Shown: positions 8,218-15,570 of the stretch, piece after piece
Layout: each line of letters starts with the position of its first letter
How positions within the stretch are numbered: position 1 is the stretch's first letter
NCBI GenBank assembly: GCA_023228865.1
Contig: JALOAH010000069.1
Location: forward strand, 1 to 21,169
Reading direction: 5' to 3'
DNA length: 21,169 nt
From: Porticoccaceae bacterium
GTDB taxonomy: Bacteria; Pseudomonadota; Gammaproteobacteria; Pseudomonadales; Porticoccaceae
Notes under the pieces: generated by a model
Database searches by the model: none
What the model was told of the DNA's origin: nothing
What the model saw: the letters and a program-made list of their open reading frames with translations, nothing else
Made by a program: the position numbers and the translations under genes

Positions 8218-8487
8218 TCAGATACCCAGCTTGGCCAGCACATCCATAATGTCGCGAAGGGTCGCAGCCAATCTTGGATGTCCCGCTTCAAAGTCAGCAA
8301 CCTGATCCTCCAGTTGCTCTTTGAGGGTTTCAGACTCAGCGGCTTGGAGATCATCTCCCTGGGAAATACGCACAATATCTGTCATTACATGGCTGAGGAC
8401 ATCTTTGTCCAACGATTCCTTGTGAATTGCCGTTTCGATCTGTTGGTGCAGGCTCTGGAGCTCACTGCGAAGATCCTGATTAGTCAT
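8218..8487 (-). CDS. DUF4404 family small helical protein
   Basis: 89 residues, all predicted helix, no membrane segment and no cysteine. The N-terminus (NQDLRSELQSLHQQIE) and especially the C-terminus (ADFEAGHPRLAATLRDIMDVLAKLGI, about 64-89) match the DUF4404 pattern, where a conserved HP-R-L and a final LAKMGI-like end recur. Function of the family is unknown. The ATG has a good SD, GAGGAA about 6 nt upstream on the minus strand. It is the first gene of a two-gene operon with the SPOR lipoprotein (3-nt gap) and is divergent from amt. No promoter of its own could be assigned in the shared 257-bp gap. Confidence 0.8.
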   Translation of the reverse strand: MTNQDLRSELQSLHQQIETAIHKESLDKDVLSHVMTDIVRISQGDDLQAAESETLKEQLEDQVADFEAGHPRLAATLRDIMDVLAKLGI

Positions 8488-8591
8488 AACATATTCCTCA
8501 GCTGAAAAATCGAGTTTTTAAGGCTTCGCCTGACGCGGACTGTGATAGACAACTTCCATCCATAACACCATTTTCGGCGGACAATAACAAA

Positions 8592-8607
8592 TGCTCAAAT
8601 TTGTGCA
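8592..8607. repeat. Palindrome just upstream of the sigma-54 promoter
   Basis: TGCTCAAATTTGTGCA is an inverted repeat around AATT (TGC-n-CAAATTTG-n-GCA). It resembles an NtrC dyad (TGCAC-N7-GTGCA) but is one base short in the centre. It is centred about 37 nt before the predicted amt start site, closer than usual activating NtrC sites. It may be an activator or governor-type site. Confidence 0.35.
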
Positions 8608-8610
8608 AAA

Positions 8611-8626
8611 GGGCACGTTTTTTGCA
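8611..8626 (+). promoter_or_regulatory. Sigma-54 (RpoN) -24/-12 promoter of amt
   Basis: GGGCAC-GTTTT-TTGCA at 8611-8626 matches the consensus TGGCAC-N5-TTGCA at all but the first base, with the invariant GG (8612-8613) and GC (8624-8625) exactly 10 nt apart. The start site would be near 8637, giving a leader of about 108 nt before the amt ATG. Ammonium transporter genes are classic NtrC/RpoN targets under nitrogen limitation, so position and gene agree. Confidence 0.8.
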
Positions 8627-8703
8627 CCATGCTTGCGAAGAAACAAGATAAGCCGTTTTTTTGACTTTTTTTGGTGCCGTACACATCAAAAAAACAAAAT
8701 TAA

Positions 8704-8720
8704 CGCACAAATACTGTGCA
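8704..8720. promoter_or_regulatory. NtrC-type dyad between the sigma-54 promoter and the amt start codon
   Basis: CGCAC-AAATACT-GTGCA matches the NtrC consensus TGCAC-N7-GTGCA at nine of ten defined bases. It lies downstream of the predicted start site (about +67 to +83) and 24 nt before the ATG. Enhancer sites can work from either side, but this placement is unusual, so it could instead be a negative or leader element. Confidence 0.45.
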
Positions 8721-8744
8721 ACCAAGACAAAAGAGGAACGCCAC

Positions 8745-10046
8745 ATGAGCTTCACCCCATCCGGAAAACGGGCTGCAAGCCTGCTTGCTTTACTACTTGC
8801 CCTGCCTGCCGTCGCCCTGGCCGACGAGCTAAACGGTGCAGACACCGCATGGATTCTCACAGCGACAGCCCTGGTTCTGTTTATGACGCTGCCAGGTCTG
8901 GCGCTATTTTACGGCGGATTGGTGCGTTCTAAAAACATTCTTTCGGTGCTCATGCAATGTTTTGCCATAGCCTGCGGCGCATCGCTCCTGTGGATGATCT
9001 GCGGCTACAGCCTGGTGTTCACCGATGGCAACGGTTTTATCGGTGGCCTCTCCCAGGTGATGCTGGCCAATGTTGGCGAGGACAGCTTGTCCGGCGCCAT
9101 ACCCGAATCGGTTTTTGCCATGTTTCAGATGACGTTCGCCATCATCACGCCGGCGCTGATTATTGGCGCCTTTGCCGAACGCGCCCGCTTCTCCACCATT
9201 TTGGTGTTCAGCATGGCCTGGCTGCTAGCGGTCTATGTGCCCATTGCCCACTGGGTATGGGGCGGCGGCTGGCTTGGCCAGATGGGTCTACTCGATTTTG
9301 CCGGCGGCACCGTGGTGCATATCACTGCAGGTGTCGCAGCCCTGGTGGCGGCGCTGGTGATCGGCAACCGCAAAGGATTTCCCCACCTGGCGATAATGCC
9401 CCACAATCTGACCATGACGGTAACCGGTGCCGGCATGCTCTGGGTTGGCTGGTTTGGCTTTAACGCCGGATCGGCTCTGGCCGCCAACGGCGATGCCGGC
9501 ATGGCTATGCTGGTCACCCACATCTCTGCCGCTGCAGGCTCCCTTGCCTGGATGCTTATGGAATGGATTCGCCACGGCAAGCCTTCTGCCCTGGGTATTG
9601 TTACCGGCATGGTGGCGGGTCTCGGCACCATCACCCCGGCGTCCGGATTTGTCGGCCCCGGCGGCGCCCTAGTCATCGGCCTCAGTGCCGGAGTTGTCTG
9701 CTATTTCGCCACCCAGGCCATCAAGCAAAAATTCAAAATTGATGACTCCCTCGATGTGTTTCCCGTTCACGGCGTAGGCGGCATTCTCGGGACTATTTTT
9801 GCTGGCGTCTTTGCCTCTGACCAACTGGGAGTATTCAGCGGCCAGGGCTATAACGAGGGCATGGATATGGCCTCCCAGGTCAGCGTCCAGCTTATTGGCG
9901 TTGGCGCCACCTTTGCTTATACGGCGGTGGTCACCTTTGTGCTTCTCAAAATACTGGATGCCGTTATGGGCTTGCGCATGAACGCCGAGGAAGAGACCTC
10001 CGGACTGGATATAGCTCTGCACGACGAGCGGGGATACGACATCTAA
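8745..10046 (+). CDS. amt: Ammonium transporter, Amt/MEP/Rh family
   Basis: Inner-membrane ammonium channel/transporter, 433 residues, as long as E. coli AmtB (428). The chosen ATG has an AGAGGA SD 8 nt upstream and begins a signal peptide (MSFTPSGKRAASLLALLLAL, cleavage likely after ALA at residue 26), as AmtB precursors have. A longer frame beginning with TTG at 8661 would bury the SD and add non-homologous residues. Eleven transmembrane segments follow. Family motifs: FMTLPGLALFYGGLVRSKN at 46-64, GAFAERARFS at 141-150, VWGGG at 171-175, DFAGGTVVH at 184-192 and DVFPVHGVGG at 337-346. H192 and H342 are the pore twin histidines. No glnK neighbour is present. A sigma-54 promoter precedes it and a strong terminator follows, so it is a single-gene unit. 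Confidence 0.97.
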   Translation: MSFTPSGKRAASLLALLLALPAVALADELNGADTAWILTATALVLFMTLPGLALFYGGLVRSKNILSVLMQCFAIACGASLLWMICGYSLVFTDGNGFIGGLSQVMLANVGEDSLSGAIPESVFAMFQMTFAIITPALIIGAFAERARFSTILVFSMAWLLAVYVPIAHWVWGGGWLGQMGLLDFAGGTVVHITAGVAALVAALVIGNRKGFPHLAIMPHNLTMTVTGAGMLWVGWFGFNAGSALAANGDAGMAMLVTHISAAAGSLAWMLMEWIRHGKPSALGIVTGMVAGLGTITPASGFVGPGGALVIGLSAGVVCYFATQAIKQKFKIDDSLDVFPVHGVGGILGTIFAGVFASDQLGVFSGQGYNEGMDMASQVSVQLIGVGATFAYTAVVTFVLLKILDAVMGLRMNAEEETSGLDIALHDERGYDI

Positions 10047-10051
10047 TCTCC

Positions 10052-10092
10052 CTTGCCGGGGCAGCCCCTACTGTTCCCGGCAAGTTTTATTT
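10052..10092 (+). terminator. Intrinsic terminator of amt
   Basis: Perfect 9-bp stem CTTGCCGGG (10052-10060) and CCCGGCAAG (10076-10084), 15-nt loop, then TTTTATTT (10085-10092). It begins 6 nt after the amt stop codon. Confidence 0.92.
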
Positions 10093-10227
10093 CCCGGCCA
10101 TTGGTGCAGAGAAACTTCTTTATGGACAGCGTTTGGGCAAAGCCGTGCAAGTCCAGCAAACCAAAAGCCAGTGGCCGCTTTCTCGACAGCAATCGCAGTT
10201 AGGGGAAAACCCTCCCGTCGCGGGAAA

Positions 10228-10236
10228 TGGTATTAT
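10228..10236 (+). promoter_or_regulatory. Extended -10 promoter candidate for the RNA methyltransferase
   Basis: TGG-TATTAT at 10228-10236 is an extended -10 element (TGn before a five-of-six -10 hexamer). No convincing -35 is seen. The start site would be near 10243, about 22 nt before the ATG at 10265, which supports that start over the upstream TTG at 10133. Confidence 0.45.
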
Positions 10237-10264
10237 TGCCGGCCACCTTGCAGCCAAGACAGCC

Positions 10265-11419
10265 ATGCCCGCAATCAACGAACATTTTACCGCCTCCGTC
10301 CGTGATCTGGCCTCGGAGGGCAATGGCATCGTCGAGCATCCCAATGGCCAGGTCTTTTTTGTTCCCGGTGTTTGGAAAGGTGAGACTGGTGAATTTCGCA
10401 TTACCGGTTTCAAAAAACGCTTTGGTTTTGCCGAACTGGTTCGTTTGCTGGAACCCGCTGCCGAACGGATTGAACCCGCTTGCAAACACCAGGGTTTTGG
10501 CGCCGGCCACTGTGGCGGCTGCCCCTGGCAATTTGTATCCTACGACGCACAACTCGAGGTCAAGGAGAGCAGAGTGCGGCGCACTCTCGCCAGACTGGGA
10601 ATTGACAAGGCCATCAAAGCCATCCTGCCTTCACCGCAAGTCTTCGGCTACCGCAATCGCGCCCAGTTTAAAAGCGACGGCAACATTCTCGGCTATGTCG
10701 CCCAGGGCTCCAAGACCATCGCGGCCATCAGCGACTGCCCCATTCTCAGCGACCACAACCGCGAAACCCTGGCGAGTTTATTAGCGTCGCTCCCCAATCG
10801 CCAATTTCGCCCGCCCCAAAAAGGTTCGTGGACAACCATAGATATCGACGAGGACATTGGCTACAACGACGTCTCTGTTAACCGACGCCGACCGTTTCGC
10901 CAGGCCAACAGTGCACAAAATGAGCGCATGCGCGCCTGGTTGTCTCAGTGCGTTGCCGATATGGACAAGGGCGCGCCGGTGCTTGAGCTCTTCGCCGGAT
11001 CAGGCAATTTTACCCAGGTGCTGTCCCTGGCAGGCTTTGAACAGATTCTTGCCGTCGAGGGAGTCAGGGAAGCTGTCGACAACCTCAACCATCGCGCCCT
11101 GTCCGGCGTGACCACAGCAATCGCGGATCTTTTTTCAGAGAACAGCGTCCGCAGCCTGGCCACAACCGCACGGGCAACAAAAGTGTTGGTACTAGACCCC
11201 CCCAGGGACGGCTTTCGCCATAGCGATGTCTTGCTGCAATGCTGCCCTCAGCTCAGTCATATTTTGTATATCTCCTGCGATTTGGCGACATTCAGTCGCG
11301 ATCTTCAGGTGTTTCTCGAGGGAGGCTTCACCGCCCAGGAAGTCCAACCTCTGGATCAGTTCCCCCATACACCCCATGTGGAGATACTCGCCTGGTTGAG
11401 CAGACCGGCAAAGTCGTGA
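10265..11419 (+). CDS. TrmA/RlmD-family RNA (uracil-5-)-methyltransferase
   Basis: SAM-dependent enzyme forming 5-methyluridine in RNA. The 384-residue form starts at ATG 10265, giving an N-terminal TRAM-like domain (about 5-60: FTASVRDLASEGNGIV). Candidate [4Fe-4S] ligands are C73, C83, C86 and C158. The SAM-binding motif is LELFAGSGNFT at 240-250, then LVLDPPRDG at 308-316, the nucleophile C338 in YISCD, and the terminal base E373 in HVEILAW. The spacing C-x9-C-x2-C differs from RumA's C-x5-C-x2-C, and the protein is about 50 residues shorter than E. coli RlmD, so I do not assign rlmD; it may be a paralogue with another target. A longer frame from TTG 10133 adds 44 unrelated residues and overlaps the promoter. 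Confidence 0.88.
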   Translation: MPAINEHFTASVRDLASEGNGIVEHPNGQVFFVPGVWKGETGEFRITGFKKRFGFAELVRLLEPAAERIEPACKHQGFGAGHCGGCPWQFVSYDAQLEVKESRVRRTLARLGIDKAIKAILPSPQVFGYRNRAQFKSDGNILGYVAQGSKTIAAISDCPILSDHNRETLASLLASLPNRQFRPPQKGSWTTIDIDEDIGYNDVSVNRRRPFRQANSAQNERMRAWLSQCVADMDKGAPVLELFAGSGNFTQVLSLAGFEQILAVEGVREAVDNLNHRALSGVTTAIADLFSENSVRSLATTARATKVLVLDPPRDGFRHSDVLLQCCPQLSHILYISCDLATFSRDLQVFLEGGFTAQEVQPLDQFPHTPHVEILAWLSRPAKS

Positions 11420-11520
11420 CATAGGATTTCCCTATCATCCCCATATAGAGAATTCCATTGGGTCTCTTTGCCGCTTAAAGTACGCTTTTGCCCCTATAGC
11501 CACTATTAAGGAATGTATTT

Positions 11521-11766
11521 ATGGCAGAATTCACCGTCTATGGTCGTCCCGGTTGCGGCTACTGTGTCGCCGCAACCCAGCTTCTCAAAGCAAAAGGGTA
11601 TAGTTACGACTACATCGACATCTACGCCGAGGGGATATCTTCAGTGGCGCTCGCCAATATTCTGGGGCGCCCAACCCGCACGGTTCCCCAGATACTCCAC
11701 GGCAACACCTATGTTGGCGGCTACACGGATCTGGTGCCATATTTGAAAACTTCGGCAAGCGCCTGA
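11521..11766 (+). CDS. Small dithiol glutaredoxin
   Basis: 81-residue thioredoxin-fold redox protein that reduces disulfides with glutathione. The active site is C12-G-Y-C15 in YGRPGCGYC; the cis-proline loop is TVP at about residues 58-60 (RTVPQILHG), and the GSH-binding GGYTDL lies at about 66-71. Length equals that of E. coli GrxA/GrxC-type proteins. The ATG follows an AAGGA SD by about 8 nt. It lies 101 nt after the RNA methyltransferase on the same strand; no convincing promoter was found in that gap, which holds a small ATAGG/CCTAT hairpin (11421-11435). It is followed by hairpins and a long gene-free stretch, so it probably ends a transcription unit. Confidence 0.92.
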   Translation: MAEFTVYGRPGCGYCVAATQLLKAKGYSYDYIDIYAEGISSVALANILGRPTRTVPQILHGNTYVGGYTDLVPYLKTSASA

Positions 11767-11786
11767 CTGCGGCAATGACGGCGACC

Positions 11787-11850
11787 AGCCCCGGCGCGCA
11801 GGGGCTATCAGCCCCGACAAACTCTTTGCACGGCTGCGGCGCGCAAAGAG
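11787..11850. terminator. Two hairpins after the glutaredoxin gene, possible imperfect terminator
   Basis: Hairpin 1: AGCCCC (11787-11792) with GGGGCT (11801-11806), 8-nt loop. Hairpin 2: CTCTTTGC (11822-11829) with GCAAAGAG (11843-11850), 13-nt loop. On the plus strand the T-rich stretch CCTTTTAT comes 7 nt after hairpin 2, so it is not a canonical terminator; a transcript-end or mRNA-stabilising role is possible. Confidence 0.4.
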
Positions 11851-11860
11851 AGCCAACCTT

Positions 11861-11886
11861 TTATCCATTCACCTTATCCATTCACC
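11861..11886 (+). repeat. Perfect 13-bp tandem duplication
   Basis: TTATCCATTCACC occurs twice without a gap (11861-11873 and 11874-11886). It lies in gene-free DNA and looks like slippage or a small duplication; no function is suggested. Confidence 0.85.
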
Positions 11887-11912
11887 CGTAGCTCCTATTT
11901 AGCCCCCAACTA

Positions 11913-11941
11913 TTGTCATTGCGAGATTAACTTAGTAGACT
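11913..11941 (+). promoter_or_regulatory. Sigma-70 promoter candidate for the kinase/acyl-CoA synthetase leader
   Basis: TTGTCA (11913-11918, five of six), exactly 17 nt, TAGACT (11936-11941, four of six). The start site would be near 11948. This is the best sigma-70 match in the 565-bp gap between the glutaredoxin and the kinase gene, and it would give the downstream operon an untranslated leader of about 380 nt or a separate small RNA. Confidence 0.5.
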
Positions 11942-11947
11942 CGAGCA

Positions 11948-12331
11948 AATTTTATTAAAGAGTCCTTATTAAAGGGTTGGGGCTCTTTAATTGGGCGACG
12001 CAGACAGCGCTTGCAATACTCGCCAGGCTAGTCCCGAAGTTCCACCAGACAGACTCAGATTTCGGTTTTGTCCACCCCCAAACCAGGATCTTGAACCAGT
12101 TGCCTTTTTTCGTCGAGCACTGCCCGCGCCGGCCAAACACCGGCGCACGAACCGGTGGCAAAGTATCACCAAGGCAAAAGGACTCGTCGAGCAGCTTGAT
12201 TAAGTTGAATATCTTGATCCGTGAGCGTAACTGTGCAATATCCAGGCTAGCCTGAACACTGACAACGTCATTCTCTTTTTGATTGAGCCGAGACGCCGCA
12301 CTCCCCGAAAAACCAGACGAAGGAAACCTAA
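11948..12331 (+). promoter_or_regulatory. Long structured leader or small-RNA region of unknown function
   Basis: No convincing gene lies here. The predicted RNA would open with a 12-bp stem (11954-11965 with 11980-11991, one G-U pair, 14-nt loop that repeats TTATTAAAG). A second strong hairpin is GCGCCGG/CCGGCGC at 12126-12132 and 12140-12146. The segment holds open frames on both strands beginning with TTG (11977-12255 plus; 11955-12161 minus), neither recognised and neither with a good SD. It ends with AAGGA about 8 nt before the kinase ATG. I recognise no known riboswitch class. It could be a cis-regulatory leader, a dispersed repeat or a decayed gene. Confidence 0.4.
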
Positions 12332-13849
12332 ATGACGGTTAAGCAATTTTCGCCAGACCCAGACCGATTGGCCGCTTATGGCAGAAAACATATTGGCGAT
12401 GGCGGAGAATTTATCGTTAAAAATCTGAAACCGATGTTTGGCGGTGCGTCCAGATTTACCTACCGCTTTGACTACAGCGGCCAGCGCCACGGCGAACAGG
12501 TGGAGGCCTCGGCCATTTTGCGCTGCATTCCTCCGGATGGCGGCGTCTCTCCCGCGGACGCCAGAAAGGAGTACAAAGTACTGACTGCTGTCTACAACAA
12601 AGGCTATCCTGTGCCAGAACCCATCGCCTACTGTTCGAATCTCGACGCACTGGGCTGTGAATTTTTGATCATGGAAGAAATCAAGGGATGCGACGCCACC
12701 CTCGAGGCTCTGATGGAAGAACCCTACGTGTCGCAGCGGGAAAGTATCGGCAAAGACTGCTGGACACTACTGGGCACACTGGCAACCTATGACCCCGTTG
12801 AACTGGGTCTGGTGGCAGAGGACAAGGCTCTGGCCTACGCCTCGGGATGGCTCAAAATGCTGGAGAGCCAGGAAAAAATATTCCGCGCCTCCTCCGTTTA
12901 CGTAGATCCCATCACCGAAGCTGTGTTTGGCTGGCTGCGGCACAACCCGCCACCACCGCCACAAAAACCGGCAATTTGCCACGGTGATTTTCGCAGTGGC
13001 AATTTTCTCTACGCCGCCGACGGCCGCATCAAATCCATTCTTGACTGGGAAATCTGGTCCATTGGCGACCCCCTCTGTGACCTGGCCTTTTCATTGCTGC
13101 CCCTGTGGGCAGACGAGGATGGTCGGGTTGGCCGTCTCCTGAAAAGGGAGGACGCTATAACACTGTGGGAGCAGGCCAGTGGCCTCAAGGCCGATCCTGA
13201 TGCCCTGCGCTGGTGGGAGGTCTACTGTTGCCAGCGGTTTATGGCCACCAACCACAATATTTACAAGCGTTTCCTCACGGGCTCCGCCATTGATGGGCAG
13301 ATTCCACTGGCGATGCTGGGATGGGGTCCCAGGGTCGAAAAATACGCCCTCGAATTGATCACCCGCAACAGCCCTCAAACCAGAACCCTGCCAGCCACAG
13401 AAAAGCTTGACATGTCCAGCGCTTCGTTCCAGAACACCGTCGCCAAGGTGCTGGCCGGCCCGCTAAAAGAGCAGGTTGCCGACAGTTCCTGGTGGTCGAT
13501 GCAGTGTGAAAAACTTGCCGCAATCACCAGGTACAGCGTTGCCGAGAGCCGCACGAGCACCGCATACAAAGCGGATGAGCTGGAGGCCATGCAGGGTATT
13601 TTCACCCTGGCGCTACAGGCCTTTGGCGACAACCATCCCCTCTCCAACCCCCTAAAGGAAACCCTCGGCCGCCCCCAGGATTTTGCCTTCTTGCGCAACA
13701 TCAACGGGGCACTGGATGATGCTCGCCGCCTGATTGTCGCGATTCACAAGGTCGTTTTTGAATCTCCGCAACAACTGCCTGCTCTCGACAAACAGCTTTG
13801 GGATCTCTATGCCCTGACGGCATCGCAAAAGCTATCGCTGGTGCCATGA
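12332..13849 (+). CDS. APH-family phosphotransferase (ACAD10/11- and LvaA-like kinase fold) with C-terminal helical extension
   Basis: 505 residues. The N-terminal ~340 residues are an aminoglycoside-phosphotransferase-type kinase fold: a nucleotide-loop region at about 32-46 (LKPMFGGASRFTYRF), hinge FLIMEEIKG at 111-119, catalytic loop HGDFRSGN at 217-224 (D219 base, N224 metal), and metal-binding D238 in ILDWE, followed by GDPLCDLA. Relatives fused to or next to acyl-CoA dehydrogenases (ACAD10/11) and LvaA of Pseudomonas putida phosphorylate 4-hydroxyacyl-CoAs; antibiotic resistance is unlikely in this context. Residues about 370-505 form an extra helical domain I do not recognise. The ATG has an AAGGA SD. 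It is followed after 38 nt by an acyl-CoA synthetase, supporting a CoA-ester substrate. No acyl-CoA dehydrogenase is in the window. Confidence 0.85.
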   Translation: MTVKQFSPDPDRLAAYGRKHIGDGGEFIVKNLKPMFGGASRFTYRFDYSGQRHGEQVEASAILRCIPPDGGVSPADARKEYKVLTAVYNKGYPVPEPIAYCSNLDALGCEFLIMEEIKGCDATLEALMEEPYVSQRESIGKDCWTLLGTLATYDPVELGLVAEDKALAYASGWLKMLESQEKIFRASSVYVDPITEAVFGWLRHNPPPPPQKPAICHGDFRSGNFLYAADGRIKSILDWEIWSIGDPLCDLAFSLLPLWADEDGRVGRLLKREDAITLWEQASGLKADPDALRWWEVYCCQRFMATNHNIYKRFLTGSAIDGQIPLAMLGWGPRVEKYALELITRNSPQTRTLPATEKLDMSSASFQNTVAKVLAGPLKEQVADSSWWSMQCEKLAAITRYSVAESRTSTAYKADELEAMQGIFTLALQAFGDNHPLSNPLKETLGRPQDFAFLRNINGALDDARRLIVAIHKVVFESPQQLPALDKQLWDLYALTASQKLSLVP

Positions 13850-13887
13850 AATCTGCATACCAAAAAATACATTTGAGGATTTGATTC

Positions 13888-15546
13888 GTGAACACCGATT
13901 CTTACATGATGCAAACGCCACTGATTACCAGTGACCTTATTGAATACGCCGAAATTGTCTACCCCAAGGTCGAGGTTATCTCGCGGGAAAACAATGACCA
14001 GATCGTGGTCACCAACTACGGCGAAATCGGTGCTCGCGCCCGCGCTGTTGCCAGTGCGCTTATCGATCTCGGCATTGATGTGGGGGATAAGGTGGGCGCC
14101 TTTGCCTGGAGCACGCGGCGCTACCTGGAACTGTTTTACGCCGTGCCCGGCATGGGGGCGGCGCTGCACACCATTAATCTCAGGCTTCATCCCGACGATC
14201 TCGTCTACATCATCAACGATGCCGCCGACAAGGCGCTCTGTGTTGACAGCCTCAGCTGGAAAACAATTGCCGCTATTTCCGAACAGCTCACCACCGTTGA
14301 ACACTATATCTGGCTTGACGATATTGATGCCATTCCCGAGCATCACCCTTTTAAGCATCTATACGCCTACGACGACCTTGCCCGGCAAGGCGATGCCCAA
14401 TTTCGCTGGCCGGTGCTCGATGAACTCAGCGGCTGCACCATCTGCTACACGTCGGGTACAACCGGCAGACCCAAAGGCGTGGTCTATACCCACAGGGGCA
14501 ACGTCTTAATGACACTGAGCTCAACCAGCAAAGGCTTTTACGGCTATCCCGAACGGGATGGCAGTGGCCAGTCCTTTTTATCGCTGACGGGAATGTTCCA
14601 CGCCAATGCCTGGATGATGCCCTTTGCCGCGCCCTTGCTCGGCGCCCGACTGGCTCTGGTGGGTCGGGATTATGCACCGGACAAGCTGATGGAACTGGTC
14701 GACGTCGGCCAGGTTTCCCTGGCGGCCGGGGTGCCGACAATTCTGCAGTCCATGGTCGATTATGCCATAGAGCACAAGCGGGACTTCGGCACCGTGACCA
14801 AGGTGGTGCTGTCGGGATCCAAACCCGCCAGAGGCCTGGTGGAAACCCTCGAAACCCAGTTTAACCTCGAGGTTGGTCAAGCCTGGGGAATGACCGAGGC
14901 GCAAATGGGCTCCATGCCGATTCTCAAAAGCGAGTACAGCGATCTGTCTCGGGATGAAAAAACCACCAAAAAATACCGGGGCGGCTTAATGAACTTCGGC
15001 ATTAAGCAGCGTTTGATTGACGACGATGGCAATGATGTTCCGTTCGACGGCAAAACGCCTGGGCACTTTATCGTGAAAGGCCCCTGGGTTATTTCCAGAT
15101 ACCTGAACCACAGCGATGCCGACACCTCAGGCTATATGACAGACGACGGCTGGTTCAAAACCGGCGATATTGCCTGCATTCACCCCGACGGCTATCTGGA
15201 ACTGGTGGATCGCTCCAAGGATCTGATCAAATCCGGCGGCGAATGGATTGGCTCGGCAATTATTGAAGCCGTCGCCACCTCTCACCCCGCTATCCAGGAG
15301 TCTGCGGTGATCGGCATACCCCATCCCAAATGGCAGGAACGCCCCCTCCTCATCGCGGTAAAAAAATCCGGCTGCGACATTGATGATGAGGGCATAAAAA
15401 ACTATCTAAAAGGCCAGATTGCCAGCTGGTGGATTCCTGACGATGTGGTCTTTGTCGACGAAATCCCCCGCACTGCGACGGGAAAAATCAACAAAGTAGT
15501 CCTGAAAAAACAGTACGTGCCCCTCTACGAGCAGCACAGCCAGTAA
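13888..15546 (+). CDS. AMP-forming acyl-CoA synthetase (fatty-acid-CoA ligase family)
   Basis: 552-residue ANL-superfamily ligase activating a carboxylic acid with ATP and CoA. Motifs in order: P-loop YTSGTTGRPKGV at 187-198, MFHANAW near 236 (typical of medium/long-chain AlkK-like ligases), GSKPARG and AWGMTEAQMGS (A5 region, about 311-335), DGWFKTGD and a hinge DRSKDLIKSGGEWI, and the catalytic lysine K533 in RTATGK. The start is GTG at 13888, preceded by GAGGA with a 9-nt gap; later ATGs at codons 7 and 8 lack an SD. It is 38 nt after the kinase gene and ends at a bidirectional terminator, so the two make one operon. Substrate chain or ring type cannot be told by eye. Confidence 0.95.
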   Translation: MNTDSYMMQTPLITSDLIEYAEIVYPKVEVISRENNDQIVVTNYGEIGARARAVASALIDLGIDVGDKVGAFAWSTRRYLELFYAVPGMGAALHTINLRLHPDDLVYIINDAADKALCVDSLSWKTIAAISEQLTTVEHYIWLDDIDAIPEHHPFKHLYAYDDLARQGDAQFRWPVLDELSGCTICYTSGTTGRPKGVVYTHRGNVLMTLSSTSKGFYGYPERDGSGQSFLSLTGMFHANAWMMPFAAPLLGARLALVGRDYAPDKLMELVDVGQVSLAAGVPTILQSMVDYAIEHKRDFGTVTKVVLSGSKPARGLVETLETQFNLEVGQAWGMTEAQMGSMPILKSEYSDLSRDEKTTKKYRGGLMNFGIKQRLIDDDGNDVPFDGKTPGHFIVKGPWVISRYLNHSDADTSGYMTDDGWFKTGDIACIHPDGYLELVDRSKDLIKSGGEWIGSAIIEAVATSHPAIQESAVIGIPHPKWQERPLLIAVKKSGCDIDDEGIKNYLKGQIASWWIPDDVVFVDEIPRTATGKINKVVLKKQYVPLYEQHSQ

Positions 15547-15570
15547 TCAATTGGCGATGCAAAGAGCCTT

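Noticed and set aside
8661..8744. Longer N-terminus for the ammonium transporter starting at TTG
   Set aside because: It precedes the SD at about 8732-8737 and would hide the signal peptide; the ATG at 8745 is far better.
10133..10264. Longer N-terminus for the RNA methyltransferase starting at TTG
   Set aside because: The 44 extra residues are unlike the family, and the segment contains the likely promoter; the ATG at 10265 begins the TRAM domain.
11955..12161. Trp-rich 68-codon minus-strand frame in the gap before the kinase
   Set aside because: TTG start, poor SD, no recognised family; more likely a by-product of a structured non-coding or repeated sequence.
12633..12641. GTTCGAATC resembling a tRNA T-loop
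   Set aside because: It lies inside the kinase coding frame and no acceptor, D or anticodon arms surround it.
12332..13849. Aminoglycoside resistance kinase
   Set aside because: The APH fold is shared with acyl-CoA-linked kinases; the neighbouring CoA ligase and the long C-terminal domain argue against antibiotic resistance.
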